NCBI GenBank assembly: GCA_026418875.1
Contig: JAOAAM010000026.1
Coordinates: 1 to 11,294 of the forward strand
Length of the DNA: 11,294 nt
Reading direction: 5' to 3'
Source: Gemmataceae bacterium
GTDB taxonomy: Bacteria > Planctomycetota > Planctomycetia > Gemmatales > Gemmataceae
Of the stretch, positions 1 through 6,894 are shown in pieces (within the stretch, counting starts at the first letter, position 1; each line of letters starts with the position of its first letter). The notes below the pieces were generated by a model. The model had not been told where the DNA came from and ran no database searches. It saw nothing but the letters and a program-made list of their open reading frames with translations. The position numbers and the translations under genes were made by a program.

Positions 1-2
1 GC

Positions 3-10
3 GGGGGGAG
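3..10 (+). promoter_or_regulatory. Ribosome binding site of gspF
   Basis: A purine run GGGGGGAG lies 9 bases before the gspF ATG. It supports the ATG at 20 as the start. No stop codon of an upstream gene is visible in the first 19 bases, so the preceding gene (gspE would be usual) must end before the window. Confidence 0.6.
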
Positions 11-19
11 TCGAGGATT

Positions 20-1270
20 ATGCCGGAATTCACTTACGAGGCTCTGTCTCCCGCGGGTCAGCGCAGCACGGGTACCCTGACGGGGAATAGCGAGCGAGAC
101 ATCGCGGCCCAATTGGATGCGAAGGGCCTGTTCCCTGTTCGCATCGCGCCAGCCCAAGGGGCGATCCGACGGTTCGGAGGCGGTGTCCGGCCGCGTCACA
201 TGGCCGTCTTTTATTCCCAACTTGCGGACTTGTTGCGGTCGGGCGTTCCATTGCTTCGGTCGCTTGACATTCTGGAACGCATGGGGGCGCACCCGAACCT
301 GCAAGCCGCCGTCCGCGACGTTCGCACAAAAGTCGCCGACGGTATGGGTCTGGCTCAGGCGATGGCCCAGCACCCCAAGGTTTTCGACGAATTGGCCATC
401 AGCATGGTTCGGGCGGGCCAAGAGGGTGGCTTCCTCGAAGACGTACTCAAACGAATCGCCGACTTCACGGAGCACCAAGAAGAACTCAAAGCGAAGGTCG
501 TCGGGGCTCTGGCCTACCCGGTTTTTCTCGCGGTCATCGGCTTCATCGTGTTGAACGTACTGATCATCGCCTTTGTGCCGCGCTTCGAGCCGATCTTTGC
601 CCGCCTCCGCGAGCGAGGCGAGCTTCCCGCCCTGACGACCTGGTTGATCGCGCTCAGCCATTTCATGTGGCCTTGGGGACTCATCGGTTTTGGGGCCATC
701 GTCGGCGCGTTGGTCCTCTTCCGCACCAAGGGGATGACGCCCACGATTCGATACCACTACGATCGCTTGAAACTTCGGATTCCAGCTGCGGGTAAGATTT
801 TCTTGAACTTGGCCATCTCCCGCTTCACCCGAATCCTCGGAACACTGCTGCACAATGGCATCCCGATTTTGCGCTCGCTGGAGATTGCCAAGGACTCGAC
901 GGGCAATCGCGTGCTGACGGTGGCAATCGAGCAATCGGCAGAGAACATCACCGCCGGTGAGAAACTGGCCGCCCCTCTCGGTGCGTGCCCCTATTTTCCG
1001 CGTGACATCGTCGAGATGATCGCGATTGCAGAGGAATCGAACAGCTTGGAGACGGTTTTGGTCGAAATCGCCGACAGTTTAGAGAAGAGGACCGCTCGTC
1101 AGCTTGAACTCTTCGTTCGGCTGCTGGAGCCGGTGATGCTGCTCGTGATGGCCGCCGTGGTTCTGGTGGTCGTCGCCGGACTGATGTTACCCATCTTCAA
1201 GATGGGGAGCACGGTTAAGCAAGTGTCGGAGGCGGTCTTCTCATCGGCTCTTCATTCAGGAGTCCTTTAA
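20..1270 (+). CDS. gspF: Type II secretion inner-membrane platform protein GspF (PilC family)
   Basis: GspF is the polytopic inner-membrane protein on which the secretion ATPase GspE acts to assemble the pseudopilus. The 416-residue length is normal for the family. After an N-terminal region starting MPEFTYEALSPAG, typical of GspF/PilC, there are two homologous F domains at about residues 63-187 and 267-391. They share the pattern of an LADLLRSGVPLLRSL or LGTLLHNGIPILRSLEIA helix, a GxxLxxA segment and a terminal hydrophobic helix. Three membrane segments are visible near 164-186, 217-234 and 371-391. The last is followed by LPIFKMG, matching the usual LPI(Y/F)xM ending, although the tail runs about 20 residues further than I expect. 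The start is supported by a strong upstream purine run. The gene heads the pseudopilin series, with 54 bases before gspG. Assignment to T2SS rather than type IV pili rests on those neighbours. Confidence 0.96.
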   Translation: MPEFTYEALSPAGQRSTGTLTGNSERDIAAQLDAKGLFPVRIAPAQGAIRRFGGGVRPRHMAVFYSQLADLLRSGVPLLRSLDILERMGAHPNLQAAVRDVRTKVADGMGLAQAMAQHPKVFDELAISMVRAGQEGGFLEDVLKRIADFTEHQEELKAKVVGALAYPVFLAVIGFIVLNVLIIAFVPRFEPIFARLRERGELPALTTWLIALSHFMWPWGLIGFGAIVGALVLFRTKGMTPTIRYHYDRLKLRIPAAGKIFLNLAISRFTRILGTLLHNGIPILRSLEIAKDSTGNRVLTVAIEQSAENITAGEKLAAPLGACPYFPRDIVEMIAIAEESNSLETVLVEIADSLEKRTARQLELFVRLLEPVMLLVMAAVVLVVVAGLMLPIFKMGSTVKQVSEAVFSSALHSGVL

Positions 1271-1308
1271 ACTGAACCGCGAAACAACCGCCAGTGGCTT
1301 TCGCGTGT

Positions 1309-1316
1309 GGGAGGAG
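1309..1316 (+). promoter_or_regulatory. Ribosome binding site that fixes the gspG start
   Basis: GGGAGGAG lies 8 bases before the ATG at 1325. An in-frame GTG at 1307 would put this strong Shine-Dalgarno sequence inside the coding region, so the ATG is preferred. Confidence 0.7.
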
Positions 1317-1324
1317 TGCTGCAC

Positions 1325-1747
1325 ATGAGAATTCAATATCGTGATCAACCGCGTTCCAGGCGAAGCGGCTTTACTTTGATGGAAGTTCTGGTTGTGGTCG
1401 CGATCCTGGTGATTCTCGCCGGCACGGCGAGCATCTTCGTCTTCCGCTATCTCGAAGACGCGAACACGAATCGTGCCCAAGCCGACCTGCGCACGCTGAC
1501 GGCAGCCTGCACGGCGTACAAGATCCGCAATGGCGATTTTCCCGAATCGCTGATGGAACTCTGGCAACCGAGCGACGGCAGTACCAAACCCTACGTGGAG
1601 TCCGAAGCCGCCCTGCTCGACCCGTGGCGGAAACCGTACCAATACGACCCCACCGGACCGAACAACGGCGGCCGCAATCCCGACATTTGGACGACCACAC
1701 CCGATGGTCAGGTCATCGGGAACTGGGAAATGGTTCGCCAACGCTGA
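1325..1747 (+). CDS. gspG: Major pseudopilin GspG
   Basis: GspG is the main subunit of the periplasmic pseudopilus. The 140-residue protein has a basic 15-residue leader ending RSG, then FTLMEVLVVVAILVILAG. This is the class III signal cut by prepilin peptidase between G15 and F16, with the conserved Glu at mature position 5. The amphipathic helix continues to about residue 67. The C-terminal part has the GspG hallmarks DPWRKPYQY (99-107), a PD pair near 119-120, TPDG (125-128) and a closing IGNWE. In the family these belong to the fold and loop that bind calcium. The ATG at 1325 is chosen over the in-frame GTG at 1307 because GGGAGGAG sits 8 bases upstream. It is the first of five consecutive pseudopilin genes. 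The match to GspG is clear from both ends of the protein. Confidence 0.96.
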   Translation: MRIQYRDQPRSRRSGFTLMEVLVVVAILVILAGTASIFVFRYLEDANTNRAQADLRTLTAACTAYKIRNGDFPESLMELWQPSDGSTKPYVESEAALLDPWRKPYQYDPTGPNNGGRNPDIWTTTPDGQVIGNWEMVRQR

Positions 1748-1755
1748 TGGCGGGA

Positions 1756-1801
1756 CACGCACGGTATGAGACCAACGCGAACGGAGGGCACGCACGGCAT
1801 G
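1756..1801 (+). repeat. 13-bp direct repeat at the gspH start region (33-bp period)
   Basis: CACGCACGGTATG (1756-1768) and CACGCACGGCATG (1789-1801) differ at one base and are 33 bp apart. Each ends in an ATG in the gspH frame, and each is preceded by a purine-rich patch (GGCGGGA at 1749-1755, GGAGGG at 1783-1788). The two possible start regions therefore look like an in-frame duplication. Confidence 0.6.
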
Positions 1802-2350
1802 GGAGTCGGTCGCATGGCTGAGCGTCGCGGCATGACACTGCTGGAACTGATGCTCGTTCTGGCGATCGTCGCCATGCTCGCTGCCATTGCCTACCCGTCC
1901 ATCGAGACGATGTACGGCGACCTGCGCGTTCAGGCGGCAGCGGATCATTTGCGCGGCCGATTCGCCTTGGCCCGGTCTCGCGCGATCGAGGACGGCCGAC
2001 CCTACCGCTTCGCCGTGCAATCCAACTCCGGGGTCTACCGAATCGCCCCGGACTCCGCCGAATTTTGGGGTGACGGTGGATCTGTCGGCAGTGACGACGC
2101 CGCATTCCCAACACCATTGCAGCTCGAAGACACCCTGCCCGAAGATATCGCATTCCAACTTGCCGACGACCGTGGGTTCGGCACGAACGGGACTTGGTCC
2201 ACTCTGGTCGTCTTCCTACCCGATGGCTCGTGCAGCAGCGATCGGATCATTCGCCTGGAACGCGAGGGGAATCGCCCGGTCGAGATCCGTATTCGCGGGC
2301 TGACCGGCGGGATCACCACGCAGGTGTTGCCGATGGGGGCGAACCGATGA
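1799..2350 (+). CDS. gspH: Minor pseudopilin GspH
   Basis: GspH is a minor pseudopilin that in known systems joins the tip complex of GspI, GspJ and GspK to the GspG filament. From the start chosen here it has 183 residues. A short basic leader ending ERRG is followed by MTLLELMLVLAIVAMLAAIA, a prepilin helix with Glu at mature position 5. The beta-rich C-terminal part has the family pattern FLPDG (139-143), then IIRLEREGNRPVEIRIRGLTG. Start choice is uncertain. ATG 1799 has GGAGGG 10 bases upstream, ATG 1814 (MAERRG) has GGGAG 8 bases upstream, and ATG 1766 gives an 11-residue longer leader. All three keep the same mature protein. The stop overlaps the gspI start as ATGA, implying translational coupling. 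Confidence is high for a GspH-type pseudopilin and lower for the exact start. Confidence 0.9.
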   Translation: MGVGRMAERRGMTLLELMLVLAIVAMLAAIAYPSIETMYGDLRVQAAADHLRGRFALARSRAIEDGRPYRFAVQSNSGVYRIAPDSAEFWGDGGSVGSDDAAFPTPLQLEDTLPEDIAFQLADDRGFGTNGTWSTLVVFLPDGSCSSDRIIRLEREGNRPVEIRIRGLTGGITTQVLPMGANR

Positions 2351-2784
2351 GACAGGTCGGCGTCGCTCGTCCGGGCTTCTCGCTCCTGGAGGTGGTGCTT
2401 GCTTCGGCCATCTTCCTGATCGCGCTGGTGGGGCTGACCCAGTTGCTCTCCGTGTCGTCGCAGCAGGCCATCGAAATTCAGCGAATGAACCGGGCGGCCC
2501 AGATTCTTCAGAGCAAGTTGAACGAGGTGGTCGCCGGTGTCGAGCCGCTCACCTCGACCGGTGAAGCCGCCGTCGATGATGATCCCGACTGGGTCTGGTC
2601 GATGACGGCGGAGCCGCAATCCGAGACCGGGTTGTACCGGGTGACCATCACCGTGTCGTTCGCGCGAGACGCTTCGGCCTCCTGGAGCGTGACGCAATTG
2701 GTGCTCGATCCGGCGCAGCGGGGCGGGATTGAATCGCCATCGACTGGCTCGTCGTCGGCCACCACATCCACCGGAGGGCCTTGA
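2347..2784 (+). CDS. gspI: Minor pseudopilin GspI
   Basis: GspI is a minor pseudopilin of the tip complex and in other bacteria nucleates it together with GspJ and GspK. The 145-residue protein has a leader MRQVGVARPG, then FSLLEVVLASAIFLIALVGL, with Glu at mature position 5. The following NRAAQILQSKLNEV (49-60) is the GspI-type helix, where a run like 'A-x-x-LA-x-xKLxE' is usual. The segment WVWSM to LYRVTITVSF forms the short beta domain. The last 17 residues are a Ser/Thr/Gly tail (SPSTGSSSATTSTGGP) unlike ordinary GspI and similar in composition to the linker inside GspJ next door. The ATG overlaps the gspH stop by 4 bases. The open frame continues upstream to 2194, but that part lies inside gspH and has no leader-like sequence. 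Confidence 0.92.
   Translation: MRQVGVARPGFSLLEVVLASAIFLIALVGLTQLLSVSSQQAIEIQRMNRAAQILQSKLNEVVAGVEPLTSTGEAAVDDDPDWVWSMTAEPQSETGLYRVTITVSFARDASASWSVTQLVLDPAQRGGIESPSTGSSSATTSTGGP
2773..2778 (+). promoter_or_regulatory. Ribosome binding site of gspJ
   Basis: GGAGGG lies 9 bases before the gspJ ATG at 2788, inside the last codons of gspI. It supports that start. Confidence 0.55.
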
Positions 2785-2787
2785 CGC

Positions 2788-3711
2788 ATGCGACTCCATT
2801 TGCCGCGACGTCGGGGCTTCACGTTGCTGGAGGTCATGCTGGCCTCGGTGATTGCCGTGATCATGATGGCCGCTTTGTATGTCGCCATCGAGACGCAGTT
2901 GCGGGAGATGGACGAGGGACGGGCCGCCGTCGAGCAGAGCACTCTAGCCCGGGCACTGTTCAATCGAATCAGCTTGGACCTCACGCCTGGATTGGCCCCG
3001 CCAGCACCGAAAGTTGCAGCCAGCAGCGGGGCATCGGGTGGCACGGCATCGGGTGGTGCGGGTAGCACGGGTGGCACGGGTGGCACGGCATCGGGTGGTG
3101 CGGGCAGTACGGGTGGGACGACCGGGGGCGGTTCGACGGGGGGGTCGGGCAGCGCGACTGGCGGATCAAGTGGTGGATCCGGAACCACGAGCGGCGAGGT
3201 CCAGGAAGGTGTTATTGAAGAGGCACCGCCCGTCGTGTTCAGCATCGGCGTCCGGGGAGATTCGACGCGAGTCTCCATCTTCCTCACACGCTTGGGCCGC
3301 CAGGTGATTTCGCCACCCGACGACGGCACCGGCAACCCGGCGTTGATCAGCGATGTGACACGAATCACTTACTTCCTCATCCCCGAGGTTGGATTGGCGC
3401 GCCAGGAGTTACGCCTCGTCACGTCGGATGCCGTCGATTCGCAACCTTATGATCTCGATGAGTTCTCGACCGTCATTGCGGAAGAGGTGGTTGACCTTCA
3501 AGTCGCGTATTTTGACGGCTCCAGCTGGCAAACCAGTTGGGACGGTTCGGAGACTTCCGCGGATGGTTCAACACCGAAAGGCCCGCCTCGGGCGATCGAA
3601 TTCATCGTGAGTCTGCGCGATGGCACAGGGCGAATCCGGGATTACCGCCATGTGATCGCCCTGCCCGCCGCCCCGGGCAGCGGAACGTCCGATGCCGCGA
3701 CACAGCCGTGA
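2788..3711 (+). CDS. gspJ: Minor pseudopilin GspJ with a long Gly/Ser/Thr insertion
   Basis: GspJ is one of the tip pseudopilins, forming a complex with GspI and GspK. The leader MRLHLPRRRG is followed by FTLLEVMLASVIAVIMMAAL, with Glu at mature position 5. The helix runs on to about residue 66 (LARALFNRISLDL, a GspJ-like segment). Residues 79-136 are then almost only Gly, Ser, Thr and Ala, including a 14-residue unit repeated twice. The beta domain follows at about 148-303: VFSIGVRGDSTRVSIFLTR, TRITYFLIPEVGLARQELRL, EEVVDLQVAYFDGSSWQTSW and PRAIEFIVSLRD. This order of 'ItYfl...l.R...v...v..l.v.Y.dg..W' is typical of GspJ. At 307 residues it is longer than the usual 190-240, mostly because of the insertion. 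The gap after gspI is 3 bases and before gspK 15 bases. Confidence 0.93.
   Translation: MRLHLPRRRGFTLLEVMLASVIAVIMMAALYVAIETQLREMDEGRAAVEQSTLARALFNRISLDLTPGLAPPAPKVAASSGASGGTASGGAGSTGGTGGTASGGAGSTGGTTGGGSTGGSGSATGGSSGGSGTTSGEVQEGVIEEAPPVVFSIGVRGDSTRVSIFLTRLGRQVISPPDDGTGNPALISDVTRITYFLIPEVGLARQELRLVTSDAVDSQPYDLDEFSTVIAEEVVDLQVAYFDGSSWQTSWDGSETSADGSTPKGPPRAIEFIVSLRDGTGRIRDYRHVIALPAAPGSGTSDAATQP
3040..3123 (+). repeat. Two-copy 42-bp in-frame tandem repeat inside gspJ
   Basis: Copies 3040-3081 and 3082-3123 are nearly identical. Each starts GGCACGGCATCGGGTGGTGC and encodes GTASGGAGSTGGT plus Gly or Thr. The unit is 14 codons, so gain or loss of a copy would keep the frame. Shorter pieces of the same pattern flank it, making the whole stretch 3022-3195 low complexity. 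Confidence 0.8.
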
Positions 3712-3713
3712 TC

Positions 3714-3718
3714 AGGAG
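3714..3718 (+). promoter_or_regulatory. Ribosome binding site of gspK
   Basis: AGGAG lies 8 bases before the gspK ATG at 3727, just after the gspJ stop (3709-3711). It fixes the start. Confidence 0.6.
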
Positions 3719-3726
3719 CGGGTTGG

Positions 3727-5244
3727 ATGAGGGTATCTCGGCCAGGAACGACACTGCGAAGTGAATCGCGCCGCGGCATGGTGCTTTATGCCGTGCTGAT
3801 TGTCGTCGTTTTGCTGAGCTTGGCCGCGTACCAGTATTCGGAATTGATGTCGCAAGAGCAGACGGCGGCAGCTAGCGCGTTGCGGCAGGTTCAAGCGAAA
3901 GCCTGTGCCGACTCGGGAATTCACGCCGTCGCGGCATTGCTCGCCGACCCCGAGCGAAACCCCGACGATTTTTACGACAACGAGTCGCTGTTCCACCAAG
4001 TCAGCGTGGGCGGCGGAGGGCAGTATAGCATCGTTGCCGCTTTTCCCCGCGGGGAGACGCTGTCCACTCGCGACTACCGCTTCGGCCTGATCGACGAGTC
4101 ATCGAAGATCAACCTCAACGCGTTGCTGCGATTGGACACGAGCGGCCGGGTCGCCTTCGAGATGTTGATGAAACTGCCCAACATGACGGAAGAGGTGGCC
4201 GACGCGATCATCGACTGGATCGACCCCGACGACAACCCCCGGCCCTACGGAGCGGAAAGTCAATCGTACCTCGGCGGCACGCCGTCGTATCGATGTAAAA
4301 ATGGCCCGCTGGACAGCGTCGAGGAACTTCTCCTCGTCCGCGGAGTGACGCCCGAACTGCTCTTTGGCACCGATCGCAACCGCAACGGCATCGAGGATCC
4401 CGGTGAAAGCGACGGCGAGGGTTGGGACCCAGGTTGGGCCGCTTATCTGACCATTTACTCGCGGGAAATGAATGTGGATGCGGAGGGCGAGCCTCGGACG
4501 AATTTGAACGACTCCGACCTCGCGGGGCTTTCGGACAAGCTTCGTCAGGTTTTGGATCAAGACCTCGCCGATTTCATCATCCTCTACCGCACGCAATCGA
4601 CGAGTGCGCCGACGGGGAACCGGCCAGTCGTGGACGCTCCCGCCGACGCGGTCACGTCAAAGGTCAACGAAGTGATTTCCGGGGGCCAAAGTCGGCCGCG
4701 CTCGGTCTCCTCCCGGTTTGAGTTACTAGAAGGGGAAGTGTATTGGACAGCGGAGGTGAACGGAAGGCAACAAACATTCCGCTTACGCAGCCCGCTGTCG
4801 GATCGGGCACGGCGAGACTCACTCTTGCCGATCCTGCTGGACAAAACGACGACGCAGCGTGACACGGAATTGCCGGCTCGCGTGAACGTGTTGACGGCCC
4901 CGGAAGAGGTTTTGGCTTGCCTTCCGGGGATGACGGATGCCGACGTTCGGAGCATCGTGGAACTTCGCCCGGTCCTGGGTTCGGGAGAGGCATCGAACAG
5001 CCGCTTCCAAACCACGGCCTGGCTGTTGCTCGATGCGAATTTCACGGTGGACAAGATGCGCACGCTGGAGCGGTATATCACCACGCGGTCGCAGGTGTAC
5101 CGGGTCCAATCGGTCGGTTATTTCGGGAACGGGGGGCCGATGGCACGGGTGGAGGCCGTGATCGATGTGAACAACGGTCGGCCGCGGATCGTGATGTGGC
5201 GTGATTTGACGGAATTGGGTCGAGGGTACAATTTCCAACAGTGA
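3727..5244 (+). CDS. gspK: Minor pseudopilin GspK (pseudopilus tip)
   Basis: GspK is the large pseudopilin that caps the tip. The leader of 17 residues ends SRRG, followed by MVLYAVLIVVVLLSLAAY. Mature position 5 is Ala, not Glu; lack of this Glu is normal for GspK. Family segments are clear: FGLIDESSKINLNALL (119-134), an AIIDWIDPDDNPRPYGAES stretch (160-178), GPLDSVEELLLVRGVTPELL (193-212) and NVLTAPEEVLACLPGM (387-402), a helix-hairpin-helix-like element. Residues 216-227 (DRNRNGIEDPGE) form an EF-hand-like 12-residue loop with acidic or Asn residues at positions 1, 3, 5, 9 and 12 and Gly at 6, followed by an Asp/Glu-rich patch. Length 505 is longer than the roughly 300-350 of proteobacterial GspK. 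Additional sequence lies at about 215-330. A ribosome site AGGAG precedes the ATG. gspL follows after 39 bases. Confidence 0.94.
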   Translation: MRVSRPGTTLRSESRRGMVLYAVLIVVVLLSLAAYQYSELMSQEQTAAASALRQVQAKACADSGIHAVAALLADPERNPDDFYDNESLFHQVSVGGGGQYSIVAAFPRGETLSTRDYRFGLIDESSKINLNALLRLDTSGRVAFEMLMKLPNMTEEVADAIIDWIDPDDNPRPYGAESQSYLGGTPSYRCKNGPLDSVEELLLVRGVTPELLFGTDRNRNGIEDPGESDGEGWDPGWAAYLTIYSREMNVDAEGEPRTNLNDSDLAGLSDKLRQVLDQDLADFIILYRTQSTSAPTGNRPVVDAPADAVTSKVNEVISGGQSRPRSVSSRFELLEGEVYWTAEVNGRQQTFRLRSPLSDRARRDSLLPILLDKTTTQRDTELPARVNVLTAPEEVLACLPGMTDADVRSIVELRPVLGSGEASNSRFQTTAWLLLDANFTVDKMRTLERYITTRSQVYRVQSVGYFGNGGPMARVEAVIDVNNGRPRIVMWRDLTELGRGYNFQQ

Positions 5245-5283
5245 GTTGGCGGCAGGCGAGCGACATGCTGCCGGCCGCAGAAA

Positions 5284-6894
5284 GTGAGTGGATCATTGGC
5301 CAGGTTTTTAGCGATTGAGGCGGATTCGACGGTTGTTCAAGTGCTTGCCGGCCAGATGAAAGGCGGGCAGGTGCGGCTGGAGCGTTGGTTTCAGTTCGAC
5401 GCAGGCAGCACGTTGACGCCGGCCAGCGCGGATGACATCGGCCGTGCCTTGCGCGACAAATTGAAGGAAGAGAAAATCGCCCCGGCACCACTGTTGGCGG
5501 TGGTTGGCCGCGATCGGGTCGTGCTCAAGGAGTTTCGGATTCCTCGCGTCGCGGAGCATGAGGAGCCGCCGGTCGTCCGCTTCCAGGAGTTGAAGGCACT
5601 CGCCGAGAGCGGCGACGACGTCGTCTTGGATTACGTCCCGATGGCTCCGCCCGGTCCCGAGGGGCGGAAGGTCCAAGTGGTCTCGATCCGCAAAGACCTG
5701 GTGAAGGCGTTCCGCCGGGTCGCCGAAGCCGCCGGGTTGAAACTTTCGGCGATCACGCCACGGCCGTTCGCCTTGGTCGCCGGTTGTCAGAGTGCCATTC
5801 GCACGGGGGTCGTCCCTGCCCCGGAATCCGATGACACTGCCTGGGCATTGCTCGCTCGGTCTGAGAAATGGGGGGAATTCCTGATTGTGCGACAAGGCGT
5901 GATCGTGTTGAGCCGGTCGCTGGCTGGTCCCGCCTTATCATCCGACTCGGCCCTGCTCGGGGAGATTCGGCGAAACTTGGTCGTTTACGGGAATCAGAAC
6001 CCGGATCGGCCTGTCCGAACCCTCTACCTCGCCGAGGCCGAAACACCCGGCGGGTTGGCTGAGCGCTTGCAACAGGCGTTGGCGATCCCTGTGCATTGCT
6101 ACGAACCTGGGGTCGGCATCGCCGTTCCCGACGGGCTTTCCGGGACGATTGCCGGCCTGGCCGGGTTGTTCGTCCTCCGAACGGCCGATGAGGAGGCACC
6201 GAATTTCATCGCCCCCCGACAGCCGAAACCACCGGCGGACCCGGCCAAGCGGATCTTTTTCTTGGGCGGTGCCATCGCCGCGGCTTGTTTCCTCGCCTTC
6301 GTGATGTACGCGGTTTACCAGGTCCGCATCCGCACGCAACAAGTCGATCTTTTGGCCGAAGACGCCAGCCGACAGGAAGAAATGGTCAAGGCGCTGGATC
6401 CCGACTGGAAGAAGATCAAAGCGCTCGAGGAGTGGAGCAGCACCGACGTCAATTGGCTGGACGAGCTGTACGACCTGACGGCCAGGATGAAGGACACGGA
6501 GAATGTTCGCTTGAAGTCGGTGACGATCACGCCTTTGGACGACCGAACGGTTCAGCGGAAACCCGCAGGTCGGGCCGACACGAATACGAAACAAGTCGCT
6601 TACGCTTTCACGATGACGATTGTGGGGTTGGCGAAATCGGAACGTGCGGTGAACGCCCTGATGGCTGAGTTGGTGGCCGAGAGCGTCTACAAAGTCTACG
6701 CGAAGACGTCGAAGGGAATTCCCCCGCGTCTGACCGCCCAAGGATACGAGCAAGAGTTTACGACCCGAGTTGAGATTCCGAAACGCCGACCGGATCAATA
6801 CACCCGGACATTACCGGAGCGAACGGCCGGTTCCACCCGGCGCGGCCGTGGCCCACGAGACGACGGCGAGAGCCTGGGAGGGTTCGGACCATGA
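5284..6894 (+). CDS. gspL: GspL-type protein (PilM-like actin fold plus PilN-like membrane/periplasmic part)
   Basis: GspL is a single-pass inner-membrane protein that holds the ATPase GspE through a cytoplasmic actin-like domain and pairs with GspM in the periplasm. Here, residues 5-300 resemble the PilM/GspL actin-like fold: RFLAIEADSTVVQVLAG at the start, VVLKEFRIP near 79-87, VVSIRKDLVKAFRRVAEAAG near 132-151. Then comes a PilN-like junction NFIAPRQPKPP (307-317), one membrane helix at about 324-346, a charged helix to about 385, and a small periplasmic alpha/beta domain to about 500. The tail (500-536) is Arg/Gly/Pro-rich. It resembles PilM fused to PilN, as in any GspL. Neither the GTG at 5284 nor the in-frame TTG at 5296 (MARFLAIEAD, which looks more family-like) has a good ribosome site. 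The stop overlaps the next start as ATGA. Confidence 0.85.
   Translation: MSGSLARFLAIEADSTVVQVLAGQMKGGQVRLERWFQFDAGSTLTPASADDIGRALRDKLKEEKIAPAPLLAVVGRDRVVLKEFRIPRVAEHEEPPVVRFQELKALAESGDDVVLDYVPMAPPGPEGRKVQVVSIRKDLVKAFRRVAEAAGLKLSAITPRPFALVAGCQSAIRTGVVPAPESDDTAWALLARSEKWGEFLIVRQGVIVLSRSLAGPALSSDSALLGEIRRNLVVYGNQNPDRPVRTLYLAEAETPGGLAERLQQALAIPVHCYEPGVGIAVPDGLSGTIAGLAGLFVLRTADEEAPNFIAPRQPKPPADPAKRIFFLGGAIAAACFLAFVMYAVYQVRIRTQQVDLLAEDASRQEEMVKALDPDWKKIKALEEWSSTDVNWLDELYDLTARMKDTENVRLKSVTITPLDDRTVQRKPAGRADTNTKQVAYAFTMTIVGLAKSERAVNALMAELVAESVYKVYAKTSKGIPPRLTAQGYEQEFTTRVEIPKRRPDQYTRTLPERTAGSTRRGRGPRDDGESLGGFGP
6876..6882 (+). promoter_or_regulatory. Ribosome binding site of the GspM/PilO-like gene
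   Basis: GGGAGGG lies 8 bases before the ATG at 6891, within the last codons of gspL. Together with the ATGA overlap it supports that start. Confidence 0.6.

Noticed and set aside
1256..2158. A 300-codon minus-strand open frame across gspG and gspH
   Set aside because: It lies opposite two clear pseudopilin genes, and the translation has no recognisable domain.
3040..3123. Direct repeats as a CRISPR array or mobile-element mark
   Set aside because: The copies are adjacent without spacers, in frame, and encode a low-complexity linker.
2508..3368. A 286-codon minus-strand frame with a Pro/Ala-rich repeat (PVVPPVLPAPP)
   Set aside because: The repeat is the reverse complement of the GspJ Gly/Ser/Thr linker; no independent evidence of coding.
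5250..5273. Inverted repeat CGGCAG/CTGCCG between gspK and gspL as a terminator
   Set aside because: Six pairs with a 12-base loop and no T-run are weak and likely by chance in this base composition.
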